64,000 bases of DNA from Methylocystis echinoides (GTDB lineage: Bacteria > Pseudomonadota > Alphaproteobacteria > Rhizobiales > Beijerinckiaceae), in assembly GCF_027923385.1 (NCBI RefSeq), contig NZ_BSEC01000001.1:942501-1006500 (forward strand). Direction: 5' to 3'. Under the pieces are notes generated by a model that was not told the DNA's origin, ran no database searches, and worked only from the letters and a program-made list of their open reading frames with translations. Positions 43,455-51,222 of the stretch are shown piece after piece. Both the position numbers and the translations under genes were made by a program. Position 1 is the stretch's first letter, and each line of letters opens with the position of its first letter.

Positions 43455-43716
43455 CTCTGGTAAGCCAGCCTTTGGAGGGCTGACAGAGACCAAAAAAGCC
43501 CGGTCCGTCGTTGCTTTAAGTCGCGATCCTCCGTTGAGGGCGGAGTTCGCCGGTTCGCCTCCGGCTGCCGGTTTTTGTTCCGACGGTTGACCGGCCTCTT
43601 GTCCGGATCCCCGCCGACCGACACACGACCACAGGCACGTGCGATTTGGGCAAAACGGTAGATACGCCGTTTCACCCCGAACACAAGGGATTTTTGACCT
43701 GTGTCGGGATTTTTTT
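43455..43716 (-). ncRNA. speF-like structured 5' leader of the ornithine decarboxylase
   Basis: On the minus strand the ~550 bases ahead of the decarboxylase contain, in order: a hairpin CCCGACACA/TGTGTTCGGG (43708-43676); a conserved-looking coding-like stretch; an arm GCCGGTCAACCGTCG (43595-43581) that can pair with CGACGGACCGGGC (43510-43498), enclosing two small hairpins (CCGG/CCGG at 43571-43550, CTCCG/CGGAG at 43545-43529); TTTTTT at 43497-43492; and a second nested hairpin (CTCTG-CAGCC/GGCTG-CAGAG, 43488-43455). A closing stem directly followed by six U is the shape of an attenuator. The speF RNA of alphaproteobacteria sits ahead of this same gene. A GTG frame (43684 or 43675) runs through it. 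Confidence 0.62.
43676..43716 (+). terminator. Plus-strand intrinsic terminator-like hairpin in the decarboxylase leader region
   Basis: CCCGAACACA (43676-43685) pairs with TGTGTCGGG (43700-43708, one bulge), followed by A and seven T (43710-43716). On the plus strand this is a textbook intrinsic terminator, though no plus-strand gene lies upstream. On the minus strand it is the first hairpin of the leader. A perfect 15-base palindrome CGCTGCGTCGCAGCG lies just beyond at 43718-43732. Confidence 0.5.
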
Positions 43717-43887
43717 ACGCTGCGTCGCAGCGATGCCACAGTCGGACGAAACGCTGCGATTTTCGTGAGGCCGCGCGGGCGACGCGGAGAGCCCGCCGCT
43801 TGCGCAACCTCGACGTTCTCGTTACAGCAAAACGCAACGGGTAGCCGCATGGAACCTGCGGGAATGTAAGCAAATCCGGTAGTCAGC

Positions 43888-45456
43888 ATGATCGAGATCA
43901 CACGGCGCCAGATGCTCGGCGCCCTGGCGGCGACGGGAACACACCTCATCGCGCCGGCGCAGGCTCAGGGCGTTGGGTCCAACCCTACGCCGAAGTTCGG
44001 CTATGAGGACGTGCTCCAGCGCGCCCGCGCGCTTGCCGCCGCGCCTTTCGCAGACGGCGCCACGCGCCCGCCCGCGCCCTTCGATTCGCTCGACTTCGAC
44101 TCCTGGCGCGACATCAGGTTCAGGGACGATCACGCGCTCTTCGCCAATCTGCCCGGCGCCTTTCGCCTCGCGACGTTTCACCGGGGCTTCCTGTTCCCGC
44201 GCGCCGTGACGGTGAATACGATTCGCGACGGCATCGCCGCGCCGATTCCCTATTCGCCGGCGCTGTTCGACTTCGGCCGGGTGAAGGTCGGCGACTCTCT
44301 CGACATCAACACGGGCTTCGCCGGCTTCCGAATGAATTTTCCGGTGAACGATCCGCATGTCTATGACGAAGCGATCTCGTTCCTCGGCGCGAGTTATTTC
44401 CGCTTCCTCGGCCGCGACCAGCAATATGGACTGTCCGCGCGCGCGCTCTGCGTCGAGGCGGGGACGGGCAAGGAAACCTTCCCCTTCTTCCGCGAATTCT
44501 GGATCGAGACGCCCGCGGCGGGCAGCAATCGCGCCGTGATCTATGCGCTGCTCGACGGCGAGGCCGCGACGGGCGCCTATCGTTTCGATCTCACCGTGGG
44601 GCAGGAGAGCACGCTCGACGTCAAGGCGACGATCTTTCCGCGCCGCGCCGGGGTGAAGTTCGGCCTGGCGCCGCTCACCTCCATGTATCTCACCGGCGAG
44701 AACGACCGGCGCGTGCGCGATGGCTTCCGTGACGAGCTGCACGACTCCGACGGCCTGCTCGTCCACAATGGCGCGCAGGAATGGCTGTGGCGTCCGCTTG
44801 GCAATCCGCCGCGCGAGCGCATGTCCTATTTCCTGGATCACAATACGCGCGGCTTCGGTCTGCTGCAGCGCGACCGCACCTTCGAATCCTATCAGGACCT
44901 CGATCTCGCCTATCAGAAGCGGCCGAGCTATTTCGTCGAGCCGGTCGGCGACTGGGGCGACGGCAGCGTCGAACTGATCGAACTGCCGACGCTCGACGAA
45001 ACCAACGACAATATCGTTGCGAGCTGGACGCCGGCGACGGCGCCGGAGCCGGGCAAGGCGTTCGCCTTTGCTTATCGGATCACCGCCGGGTTGGACATGC
45101 CGCGCCTCGCGCCTAACGGCCGCGTGGTGCATACCTTCGAGGCCCCGGCGCATGCGCTGGGCTCCGCCGAGCCGGCTGATCCCAACGCCAAGCGGTTCAT
45201 GGTGGATTTCGCCGGCGGCGATCTCGCTTATTATGTCAGCGATCCAGCGCAGGTCGAAGCGGTGGCGACCACGTCGAAGGGACGGGTGTTGCGCGCCAAT
45301 GTGATCGCCAATCCGCATATCGACGGGCTGCGGGCCTTTTTCGATGTGGCGGTGAAGCCCGGCGACACGACAGATCTGCGGCTGTTCCTGCGCGCCGCCG
45401 GCCGCACGCTCACGGAGACATGGACGCTCCCCTGGTCGGCCCCTTCGGCCACGTGA
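43888..45456 (+). CDS. opgD: Periplasmic glucan biosynthesis protein (OpgD/OpgG family)
   Basis: 522-residue exported protein of the MdoG/MdoD family, needed for osmoregulated periplasmic glucans. The N-terminus is a Tat-type signal (ITRRQMLGALAATGTHLIAPAQAQ). FGYEDVLQRARALAAAPF, DSWRDIRFRDDHALF, ASYFRFLGRDQQYGLSARAL and FPFFREFWIETP are family blocks. The second half has SMYLTGEN, GFGLLQRDRTFESYQDLDL and RPSYFVEPVGDWGDGSVELIELPT. The Tat signal favours the OpgD branch. No opgH glucosyltransferase is adjacent. A GC-rich hairpin with a U-tract follows. Confidence 0.93.
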   Translation: MIEITRRQMLGALAATGTHLIAPAQAQGVGSNPTPKFGYEDVLQRARALAAAPFADGATRPPAPFDSLDFDSWRDIRFRDDHALFANLPGAFRLATFHRGFLFPRAVTVNTIRDGIAAPIPYSPALFDFGRVKVGDSLDINTGFAGFRMNFPVNDPHVYDEAISFLGASYFRFLGRDQQYGLSARALCVEAGTGKETFPFFREFWIETPAAGSNRAVIYALLDGEAATGAYRFDLTVGQESTLDVKATIFPRRAGVKFGLAPLTSMYLTGENDRRVRDGFRDELHDSDGLLVHNGAQEWLWRPLGNPPRERMSYFLDHNTRGFGLLQRDRTFESYQDLDLAYQKRPSYFVEPVGDWGDGSVELIELPTLDETNDNIVASWTPATAPEPGKAFAFAYRITAGLDMPRLAPNGRVVHTFEAPAHALGSAEPADPNAKRFMVDFAGGDLAYYVSDPAQVEAVATTSKGRVLRANVIANPHIDGLRAFFDVAVKPGDTTDLRLFLRAAGRTLTETWTLPWSAPSAT

Positions 45457-45507
45457 CCGAGTTTTGACGGCCGCCTCTTCGCAGCTCGCCGCCGCGTGGC
45501 GCCTTGC

Positions 45508-45538
45508 CCCTCCCCTCCGGCGCCGGCGAGGGATTTTT
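45508..45538 (+). terminator. Intrinsic terminator after the glucan biosynthesis gene
   Basis: CCCTC (45508-45512) pairs with GAGGG (45528-45532) around a CCGGCGCCGG-containing core, followed by ATTTTT (45533-45538). It lies 52 bases downstream of the stop codon. Confidence 0.6.
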
Positions 45539-45582
45539 CCCAAACGCCCTGCGCAAGCGGGGGAGGGCGACGGCCCCTGCCG

Positions 45583-45837
45583 CTACTCTAACTTTTCCCT
45601 CGAATTCTCCCAGTCCCGCATACGATTGGCCAGGATGAAACCGTCGGCCTCGCCGGATTCGGCGATATGCTCCTGCGCCGCCGCGCTGAGCCGGGCGATG
45701 TGGTCGGGATTGTATTTTTTCTTGTCGGGGTCGAGGACCGCATTGGTCACGATCACCAGGATGCGGCGCGTCCCGCCCTCGCCGAGATAGGCGGTCCATA
45801 CCTTTGCGCCCCTCGCAAGCGGATGGGTGAAGTCCAT
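45583..45837 (-). CDS. Hypothetical small soluble protein
   Basis: 84 residues from the ATG at 45837, with AAGGGG 8 bases upstream; an ATG at 45891 would add 18 residues but has a poorly spaced site. Compact sequence with a beta-rich start (AKVWTAYLGEGGTRRILVIVTNAVLD) and a charged helical second half (HIARLSAAAQEHIAESGEADGF). No signal peptide and no family recognised. Confidence 0.55.
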   Translation of the reverse strand: MDFTHPLARGAKVWTAYLGEGGTRRILVIVTNAVLDPDKKKYNPDHIARLSAAAQEHIAESGEADGFILANRMRDWENSREKLE

Positions 45838-45968
45838 GAAGAATGCCCCTTTAACCAAGCCATAACGTTCGGCCGGGCATTTGAAGGACATTCCCTTGTC
45901 ACATTCAACGCCGTTGCAAATGGTAAAGCTGAAGCTTAGTCTTTCCCTGCTGAAGGGGGAGCCTGCCT

Positions 45969-46211
45969 GTGCCCAGATTTGCCGAATATCTCGTTTACCT
46001 GATCTATCCGATCGTCATCGGCGGCAGCATGGCGGTCATCTTCGGCTTCGTTTATGGCGGGTATGCGCTCTTCAAGAAGAGCGTCCTCAGCGGGCTGCTG
46101 ATCCTTGGCGGCTCGGCGGCGGGGGCGTTTATGCTCTATCTCGCTGCGCTTGCGCTGATCGCGGTCGCGGCCTTCATGACAGACAGCGCGAACGGCCCCA
46201 GCGGCTCCTGA
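45969..46211 (+). CDS. Small hydrophobic membrane protein
   Basis: 80 residues starting at GTG 45969 with GGGGGAG upstream. Two long hydrophobic segments, ~7-35 (LVYLIYPIVIGGSMAVIFGF..) and ~38-70 (VLSGLLILGGSAAGAFMLYLAALALIAVA), so two or three helices. No domain recognised. Faces the hypothetical gene at 46216, which is convergent with a 4-base gap. Confidence 0.55.
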   Translation: MPRFAEYLVYLIYPIVIGGSMAVIFGFVYGGYALFKKSVLSGLLILGGSAAGAFMLYLAALALIAVAAFMTDSANGPSGS

Positions 46212-46215
46212 TCCC

Positions 46216-47013
46216 TCACCACAGCGTCAGGGCCGCCACCGCGGCGAGGACGATCGCGGCCGCAGGCCAGGAGACGACGCGCGCGACGAGCAGCGCCAGA
46301 ATGACGGCGATGGCCGCATAAGCGGCCGCGCGACCCGCGCCGCGCCCCGGCGCGACGTCGGGCGCGAAAGGCGACGGAAGCTTCTGCGCCACGCAGGCGA
46401 GCACAAGTCCCGTTGCTGGATCGAACAGCAGTCGATGAGTCTCGACAGGCGGCGTCGGGCGCGGAAAGGTCTGACTGGCGCGGGACGGGTCGCGCTCGAA
46501 GACCGCCGCCTCCCATTGGCGGGGGCCGATGCGGGTCAGGTAGAGATCGAAGAGCCTGATCTTTCCGTCTTCTTCCGTTGCGGCGAGCCGCCCTTTCACG
46601 TCGAAATGCGCATCGGCGGCGTTGCGGGAGGGCAGACGTTCGGGCGCGGTTTCGTCGGTTTCGTCGATCCTGCGCGCGTCCGCAAGGCGACGCAGCAGGG
46701 TCTCGACCTCGCGGCGGATCAGCGGCTCCGGCAGGCGGCCGTCGATGAGCGGCTCGATCAGCTCGCGCGCGGCCTCCGTGCGATAGGAGGCGCTGATCCG
46801 GGAGGTGGGGACATCCGCCGCCGCGCCTTCAGGCAGCGGCAGCACAAGGCTGTCGTAGAGATGCGGCGCGCCCTCGACTTTGGGCGCGGTCGGCGGCGGG
46901 AAAGGCGCGGGCGTGCGGCCGTGGCCGGTTCCGAAACCATTCACCGGCCGCATGGTGGTCGCGTCCGTCGCCGACTGGTTCAGCGCCCCGACTTTCTCGA
47001 CGCTCATTGCCAT
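46216..47013 (-). CDS. Hypothetical protein with C-terminal membrane anchor
   Basis: 265 residues; strong GGGAGGAG site before the ATG. The N-terminal ~60 residues are Pro/Gly-rich and probably disordered. A central charged helical part (~75-130, ELIEPLIDGRLPEPLIRREVETLLRRL) and a beta-rich part (~130-205) follow. The C-terminus has two hydrophobic stretches, ~225-245 and ~248-264. No family recognised. It looks like a cytoplasmic domain tethered at the membrane. Confidence 0.6.
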   Translation of the reverse strand: MAMSVEKVGALNQSATDATTMRPVNGFGTGHGRTPAPFPPPTAPKVEGAPHLYDSLVLPLPEGAAADVPTSRISASYRTEAARELIEPLIDGRLPEPLIRREVETLLRRLADARRIDETDETAPERLPSRNAADAHFDVKGRLAATEEDGKIRLFDLYLTRIGPRQWEAAVFERDPSRASQTFPRPTPPVETHRLLFDPATGLVLACVAQKLPSPFAPDVAPGRGAGRAAAYAAIAVILALLVARVVSWPAAAIVLAAVAALTLW

Positions 47014-47181
47014 CTCCTCCCGCGCCCGCCGGCGCGCGGCGGGTCGGGGTCAGGGCGAGGCCGCCTCACCCGGCGCTTCCGGTTGCGCGCGCGGCGTCGC
47101 CCGTCACGCATCCGCTTCGGGAGACGAGCGGCCACGCAGCCTTCCGCGAAAGCTTAGAGAAGCTTGCTTGCGCGAGGGCGC

Positions 47182-47979
47182 CTATTCGCTTTTCAGTCGG
47201 GAGAGATCGAACGCCTCGATGTCGCGCAGCAATTCGATGAAGGCGGTGGCCCAGTAATCGGCGGTCGCCTCGCCCTTCTCGGCCGAGGCTTTCGAGGCGT
47301 CGCCCATGGCCCCGGCGGGCGAGAGGTCCTGCGCCATCCAGCCGAAGCCCGCCGGCCGCGACTCCCGCAGCCAGGCGAAATCGCGCTCGAAATCCAGCGA
47401 CGCGGGCGGGAAGTTCTTGGCGCGGCCCATGTCGACGAGCTCGGGTCGGAAGGCGAGCATCAGCGAGGTCTCGATCTCGCCGCCGTGAATGCCGTGACGC
47501 TGCTCGGCCTCCGAAAAGAGCCCGTCCGGATAGCCGAAGCGCGCCCAGGAGCAGGTGACGGCGAGCACGTCGAAGCGCGCGCGCAGATCGAGGGCGACAG
47601 TGGAGATCAGCCCGGAATTGCCGCCATGGGAATTCATCAGCAGGATTTTCTTCACGCCCGCGCGCACCACGCCTTCCGCCATCTCGCAGAGCACGCGCGC
47701 CGCCGTCTCGTAGGACAGCGACAGCGTGCCGGGAAAATCGCGATGCTCCAGCGAGACGCCAATGCTCTGCATGGGCAGGAAAACGGCGTCGAGGTCCGGG
47801 GGCAGGCGCAGCGCGACGCGCTCGACGCAGCTCTCCATGATCATGGCGTCGACGCCGAGCGGCAGATGCGGCCCGTGCTGCTCGACGGCGGCGATGGGCA
47901 GAACGGCGATCACGCCCGACATGTCATGGGCGCGAATGTCGCGAAGGGAAAGTTCGGACCAGAAGCGGGACGGAAGCAT
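47182..47979 (-). CDS. Creatininase-family amidohydrolase
   Basis: 265 residues. Family motifs are VLPIAAVEQHGPHLPLGVDAMI (metal-binding Glu, His and Asp), RDFPGTLSLSYET, ILLMNSHGGNSGLISTV (metal His) and HGGEIETSLMLAFRPELVDM (metal Glu). Relatives include creatinine amidohydrolase, MftE (mycofactocin) and riboflavin-pathway ArfB-like enzymes. No mycofactocin genes are near. The true substrate is not evident. Confidence 0.88.
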   Translation of the reverse strand: MLPSRFWSELSLRDIRAHDMSGVIAVLPIAAVEQHGPHLPLGVDAMIMESCVERVALRLPPDLDAVFLPMQSIGVSLEHRDFPGTLSLSYETAARVLCEMAEGVVRAGVKKILLMNSHGGNSGLISTVALDLRARFDVLAVTCSWARFGYPDGLFSEAEQRHGIHGGEIETSLMLAFRPELVDMGRAKNFPPASLDFERDFAWLRESRPAGFGWMAQDLSPAGAMGDASKASAEKGEATADYWATAFIELLRDIEAFDLSRLKSE

Positions 47980-48102
47980 GCGGGATTAAAGCCTCAACGT
48001 GGGGGAAAGGTCAAAGAGGTTGGGCGTTGCGCTCGCGCCGCGGGTGCGCATTTATGAGAGGACGTCACCGCGCGCCCGCGGTTCTCTGAAACGGAAAAGC
48101 CC

Positions 48103-48576
48103 ATGTCTCAGTCTCTCTCCCGCCGCCAGACCCTCCACCTCCTCGGCGCGGCCGCCGGCGCGCTCGCCGCCGGCGCGGCGATGGGCGAGGAGCCGAAAAA
48201 GATGATCGTGCACAAGAGCGCCACCTGCGGCTGCTGCGGCGGCTGGGCGAAGCACATGCGCGCGGCCGGCTTCATCGTCGAGGAAATCAACGAACCCGAC
48301 ATGAAGGCGATCAAGGCCAGGCTCGGCGTGCCGGAGAAAATGGCCTCCTGCCACACGGCCGAACTCGACGGCTACATCATCGAGGGCCATGTGCCCGCGC
48401 AGGCCGTCGCGCAGTTGCTGAAGGAGCGCCCCAAGGCGATCGGCCTCGCCGCGCCGGGCATGCCGATGGGCTCGCCCGGCATGGAGATGGGCGAGCCGGA
48501 AGCCTATACGCTGTATTTGTTCGACGCCTCGGGCGCGCGCGACTTCGGCAAGTGGCTCGGCGACAAGCCGGCCTGA
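48103..48576 (+). CDS. DUF411 metal-binding protein, exported
   Basis: 157 residues. A Tat-like signal (LSRRQTLHLLGAAAGALAAG) is followed by MIVHKSATCGCCGGWAKHMRAAGF, whose CGCC cluster is the DUF411 hallmark, and VPEKMASCHTAELDGYIIEGHVPA, giving a third conserved Cys-His. A Met-rich insertion GMPMGSPGMEMGE lies at ~122-135. DUF411 proteins are often encoded with copper-resistance genes. The Met-rich segment suggests Cu(I) binding here too. Its last 73 bases overlap the antisense flavoprotein gene. Confidence 0.88.
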   Translation: MSQSLSRRQTLHLLGAAAGALAAGAAMGEEPKKMIVHKSATCGCCGGWAKHMRAAGFIVEEINEPDMKAIKARLGVPEKMASCHTAELDGYIIEGHVPAQAVAQLLKERPKAIGLAAPGMPMGSPGMEMGEPEAYTLYLFDASGARDFGKWLGDKPA

Positions 48577-49868
48577 GCCTCGTCCCTGAGAAGCCCGAGA
48601 TAGCGCGCGGCGCCCCGGCCGGCGGCAAGGCCGGTGGCGAAGGCCGCCTGCAGGAGGTAGCCGCCCGTCGGCGCGTCGAAGTCGAGCATCTCGCCCGCGA
48701 CGAAGACGCCCGGCATCTTCGTCACCATCAGATCGCCGTCGACCTCGTCGAAGGCGACGCCGCCCGCCGTCGAAATGGCGCGCTCCAGCCCGGCGACGCC
48801 GGTCACCTTCACCGGCGCGTTCTTGATGAGCGCCGCCAGCGCCTCGGCGTCGCGCGGCAGGCCGTCGGGCTGCGCCTCGCGCAACAGGCCGATCTCGGCG
48901 CGTGAGAAGCCGGCGCGGCGCAGGAAGGTCGCATGCGACTGCTTGGCGGGCCGGCGCGAGAGCTTGCGGGTGAGGCAGGCGAGGCTGGTGTCGGGCCGCA
49001 GATCGAGGAAGACCGTTGCAGCGCCGTCCTGCGTGGCGGCCTCGCGCAGCCGCGAGGAGAGCGCATAGACCGGCCCGCCCTCGAGCCCCGTCCGGGTGAC
49101 GACCACATCGCCGCGCGCGACGGCGTCGCCGTGGCGCAGCAGCACGGTCTTGAGCGGCTGGCCCTCGAAATCGCCGCGAAAGATGGGACTCCAGTCGACG
49201 AGCGCGCCGCTGTTGGCGGCGGCGAGCGGCGTCACCGCGACGCCCGACCTGCGCATGAGCTCGGTCCAGCCGCCCTCGGAGCCGAGCCTCGGCCAGGAGG
49301 CGCCACCGAGCGCGAGCACCACGGCGTCGGCGGGGCGGGTGAATTCGGCGCCGTCCGGCCCTTTGAGCCGCAGCCGGCCCTCGCCTGCGAAACCCAGAAA
49401 GGCGTGGCGCGTGGCGACGGCGACGCCGAGGCCCGCAAGCCGCGTCAGCCACGCCCGCAGCAAAGGCGACGCCTTGAAGCTCGCCGGAAAAACGCGGCCG
49501 CTGGAGCCGACGAAGGTGGCTTCCCCCAGTTCGGCGCAGAAATCGCGCAGCGCCTGCGGCGGGAAGGCGCGGACAAGCGGGCCGATGTGGCGGGCGGCGG
49601 CGCCGTAGCGCGCGATGAATCGCTCGAGATTCTCGCTATGGGTGATATTGAGGCCACCCCGGCCGGCCATGAGGAATTTGCGCGCGGGGCTCGGCTTGTG
49701 CTCATAGATGACCACGCGCGCGCCGGCGCGGGCGAGGGCCTCGGCGGCGAACAGCCCGGCGGGCCCCGCGCCAATCACGGCGCAGAACGGTGCGGCGACG
49801 TCGGTAATCTGTGCGGCCTCCACTGGAGCGGCGGCGACAAAGGCGAAAGGCGGATGGCTCTGTCCCAT
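48504..49868 (-). CDS. HI0933-like NAD(P)/FAD-dependent flavoprotein (TIGR03862/YhiN type)
   Basis: 454 residues from ATG 49868. The dinucleotide-binding fold is at the N-terminus (CAVIGAGPAGLFAAEALARAG). PARKFLMAGRGGLNITHSE carries the GRGGLNxTxS signature of the HI0933 family, and AVVLALGGASWPRLGSEGG is a second family block. The C-terminal GVFVAGEMLDFDAPTGGYLLQAAFATGLAAGRGAA closes the FAD site. Function of this family is poorly known. Its C-terminal 24 residues are antisense to the DUF411 gene. Divergent from the pseudouridine synthase gene. Confidence 0.9.
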   Translation of the reverse strand: MGQSHPPFAFVAAAPVEAAQITDVAAPFCAVIGAGPAGLFAAEALARAGARVVIYEHKPSPARKFLMAGRGGLNITHSENLERFIARYGAAARHIGPLVRAFPPQALRDFCAELGEATFVGSSGRVFPASFKASPLLRAWLTRLAGLGVAVATRHAFLGFAGEGRLRLKGPDGAEFTRPADAVVLALGGASWPRLGSEGGWTELMRRSGVAVTPLAAANSGALVDWSPIFRGDFEGQPLKTVLLRHGDAVARGDVVVTRTGLEGGPVYALSSRLREAATQDGAATVFLDLRPDTSLACLTRKLSRRPAKQSHATFLRRAGFSRAEIGLLREAQPDGLPRDAEALAALIKNAPVKVTGVAGLERAISTAGGVAFDEVDGDLMVTKMPGVFVAGEMLDFDAPTGGYLLQAAFATGLAAGRGAARYLGLLRDEAQAGLSPSHLPKSRAPEASNKYSV

Positions 49869-49947
49869 CTCTTTGATCACGCTTCTGGCGGCGTTTCGGA
49901 GCGCCCTGTTAGCACGGGCGCGCCCGTGTGCGAAAAGAAAACTTCAA

Positions 49948-50976
49948 ATGAGCCTCAATGACATGCAGCAAATAGACGCAGGCGGCGCGCAATTCGCCTT
50001 CACCGTGGCCGAGGAGGCCGCCGGCGCGCGGCTCGACCGCTACCTCGCCGAACGGCCGGAACTCGTCGCGGCGCATCTCTCGCGCAGCCGCATCAAGGGG
50101 CTGATCGAGGAAGGGCGCGTCGGCCTGCGCGGCGCGGCGGCGCGCGATCCGGCGCGAAAACTCGCCGCCGGCGATACGGTCACGCTAGAGGTCCCGCCGC
50201 CCGAGCCCGCCGAGCCGCAGGCCGAGGACATCGCCCTCAACGTGGTTTTCGAGGACGCGCATCTCATCGTCATCGACAAGCCGTCGGGCCTCGTCGTGCA
50301 TCCGGCGAGCGGGCATGAGACCGGCACGCTGGTGAATGCGCTGATCGCCCATTGCGGCGAGAGCCTGTCCGGCGTCGGCGGCGTGAAGAAGCCCGGCATT
50401 GTGCACCGCATCGACAAGGACACGACCGGCCTGCTGGTTGTGGCCAAGACCGACGCGGCGCATCACGGCCTCGCGGCGCTTTTCGCCGACCACGGCCGCA
50501 CGCTGTCGCTGACGCGCGAATATCTGGCCTTTGTCTGGGGCGTCCCGGACCGCGCCCATGGCACGATCGAAACTTATCTCGGCCGTCACAACATCCAGCG
50601 CGAGAAGATGGCCGTGGTGCCGGAATCGCGCGGGCGCGAGGCGATCACCCATTGGGAGAAGATCGCCGATTACGGCGTGGCGTCGCTGATCCGCTGCCAG
50701 CTTGAGACCGGCCGCACCCATCAGATCCGCGTGCATCTCGCCCATATCGGCCACCCGCTGATCGGCGACTCGACCTACGGGGCGGGCTTCAAGACGAAAG
50801 TGGCGAAACTGCCCGATGCGGCCCGCATGGCGGTGGAGAAGCTCGGCCGGCAGGCGCTGCACGCGGCGACATTGGGCTTCGAGCATCCGGTTACGGGCGA
50901 AGAAATGATGTTCGAAAGCGAGTTGCCGGCCGATCTGGCGGCGCTGATGGCGACGCTGGAGGGACAGGGCGGGTAG
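49948..50976 (+). CDS. rluD: RluA/RluD-family 23S rRNA pseudouridine synthase
   Basis: 342 residues from ATG 49948. The N-terminal S4 RNA-binding domain (~20-85: RLDRYLAERPELVAAHLSRSRIKGLIEEGRV) is followed by the catalytic domain with the conserved Asp in IVHRIDKDTTGLLVVAKT (~155). Two further blocks, REYLAFVWGVP and QLETGRTHQIRVHLAHIGHPLIGD, follow, and LHAATLGFEHPVTGE comes near the end. The S4 domain plus length point to the RluD branch (helix 69 pseudouridines), but RluC-like specificity cannot be excluded. Confidence 0.9.
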   Translation: MSLNDMQQIDAGGAQFAFTVAEEAAGARLDRYLAERPELVAAHLSRSRIKGLIEEGRVGLRGAAARDPARKLAAGDTVTLEVPPPEPAEPQAEDIALNVVFEDAHLIVIDKPSGLVVHPASGHETGTLVNALIAHCGESLSGVGGVKKPGIVHRIDKDTTGLLVVAKTDAAHHGLAALFADHGRTLSLTREYLAFVWGVPDRAHGTIETYLGRHNIQREKMAVVPESRGREAITHWEKIADYGVASLIRCQLETGRTHQIRVHLAHIGHPLIGDSTYGAGFKTKVAKLPDAARMAVEKLGRQALHAATLGFEHPVTGEEMMFESELPADLAALMATLEGQGG

Positions 50977-50999
50977 TTGGGTGGCGGCGGCGAGGCCCC

Positions 51000-51111
51000 C
51001 TCCCTGTCCCTCCCCCGCTCCGCGGGAGAGGGGACGCTCGCGAGCCGCATTCGTGGTGAGGGTCCGCGCCAGCTCCCTCTCCCGCGGAGTGGGGGAGGGG
51101 TGGGGAGGGGG
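51000..51111. repeat. Inverted pair of GC-rich palindromic repeats
   Basis: Unit 1 (~51000-51033) contains CCTCCCCCGCTCCGCGGGAG. Unit 2 (~51073-51111) is nearly its reverse complement (CTCCCGCGGAGTGGGGGAGG), so the pair forms a large inverted repeat with a ~40-base centre. It lies between the pseudouridine synthase stop and the DAHP synthase gene. Related to the copies near 25.8, 31.7 and 41.9 kb. Confidence 0.65.
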
Positions 51112-51222
51112 CTTGCCCAAATTAACGGCATCGGGCCGCAGGGGTCGCGCCGCCTGCGTTTTTCCTCTATAAGCGCCCGACGCGCCGAACCCTTCGGGCG
51201 GATTTTTGCGGAGTTGACGAAA

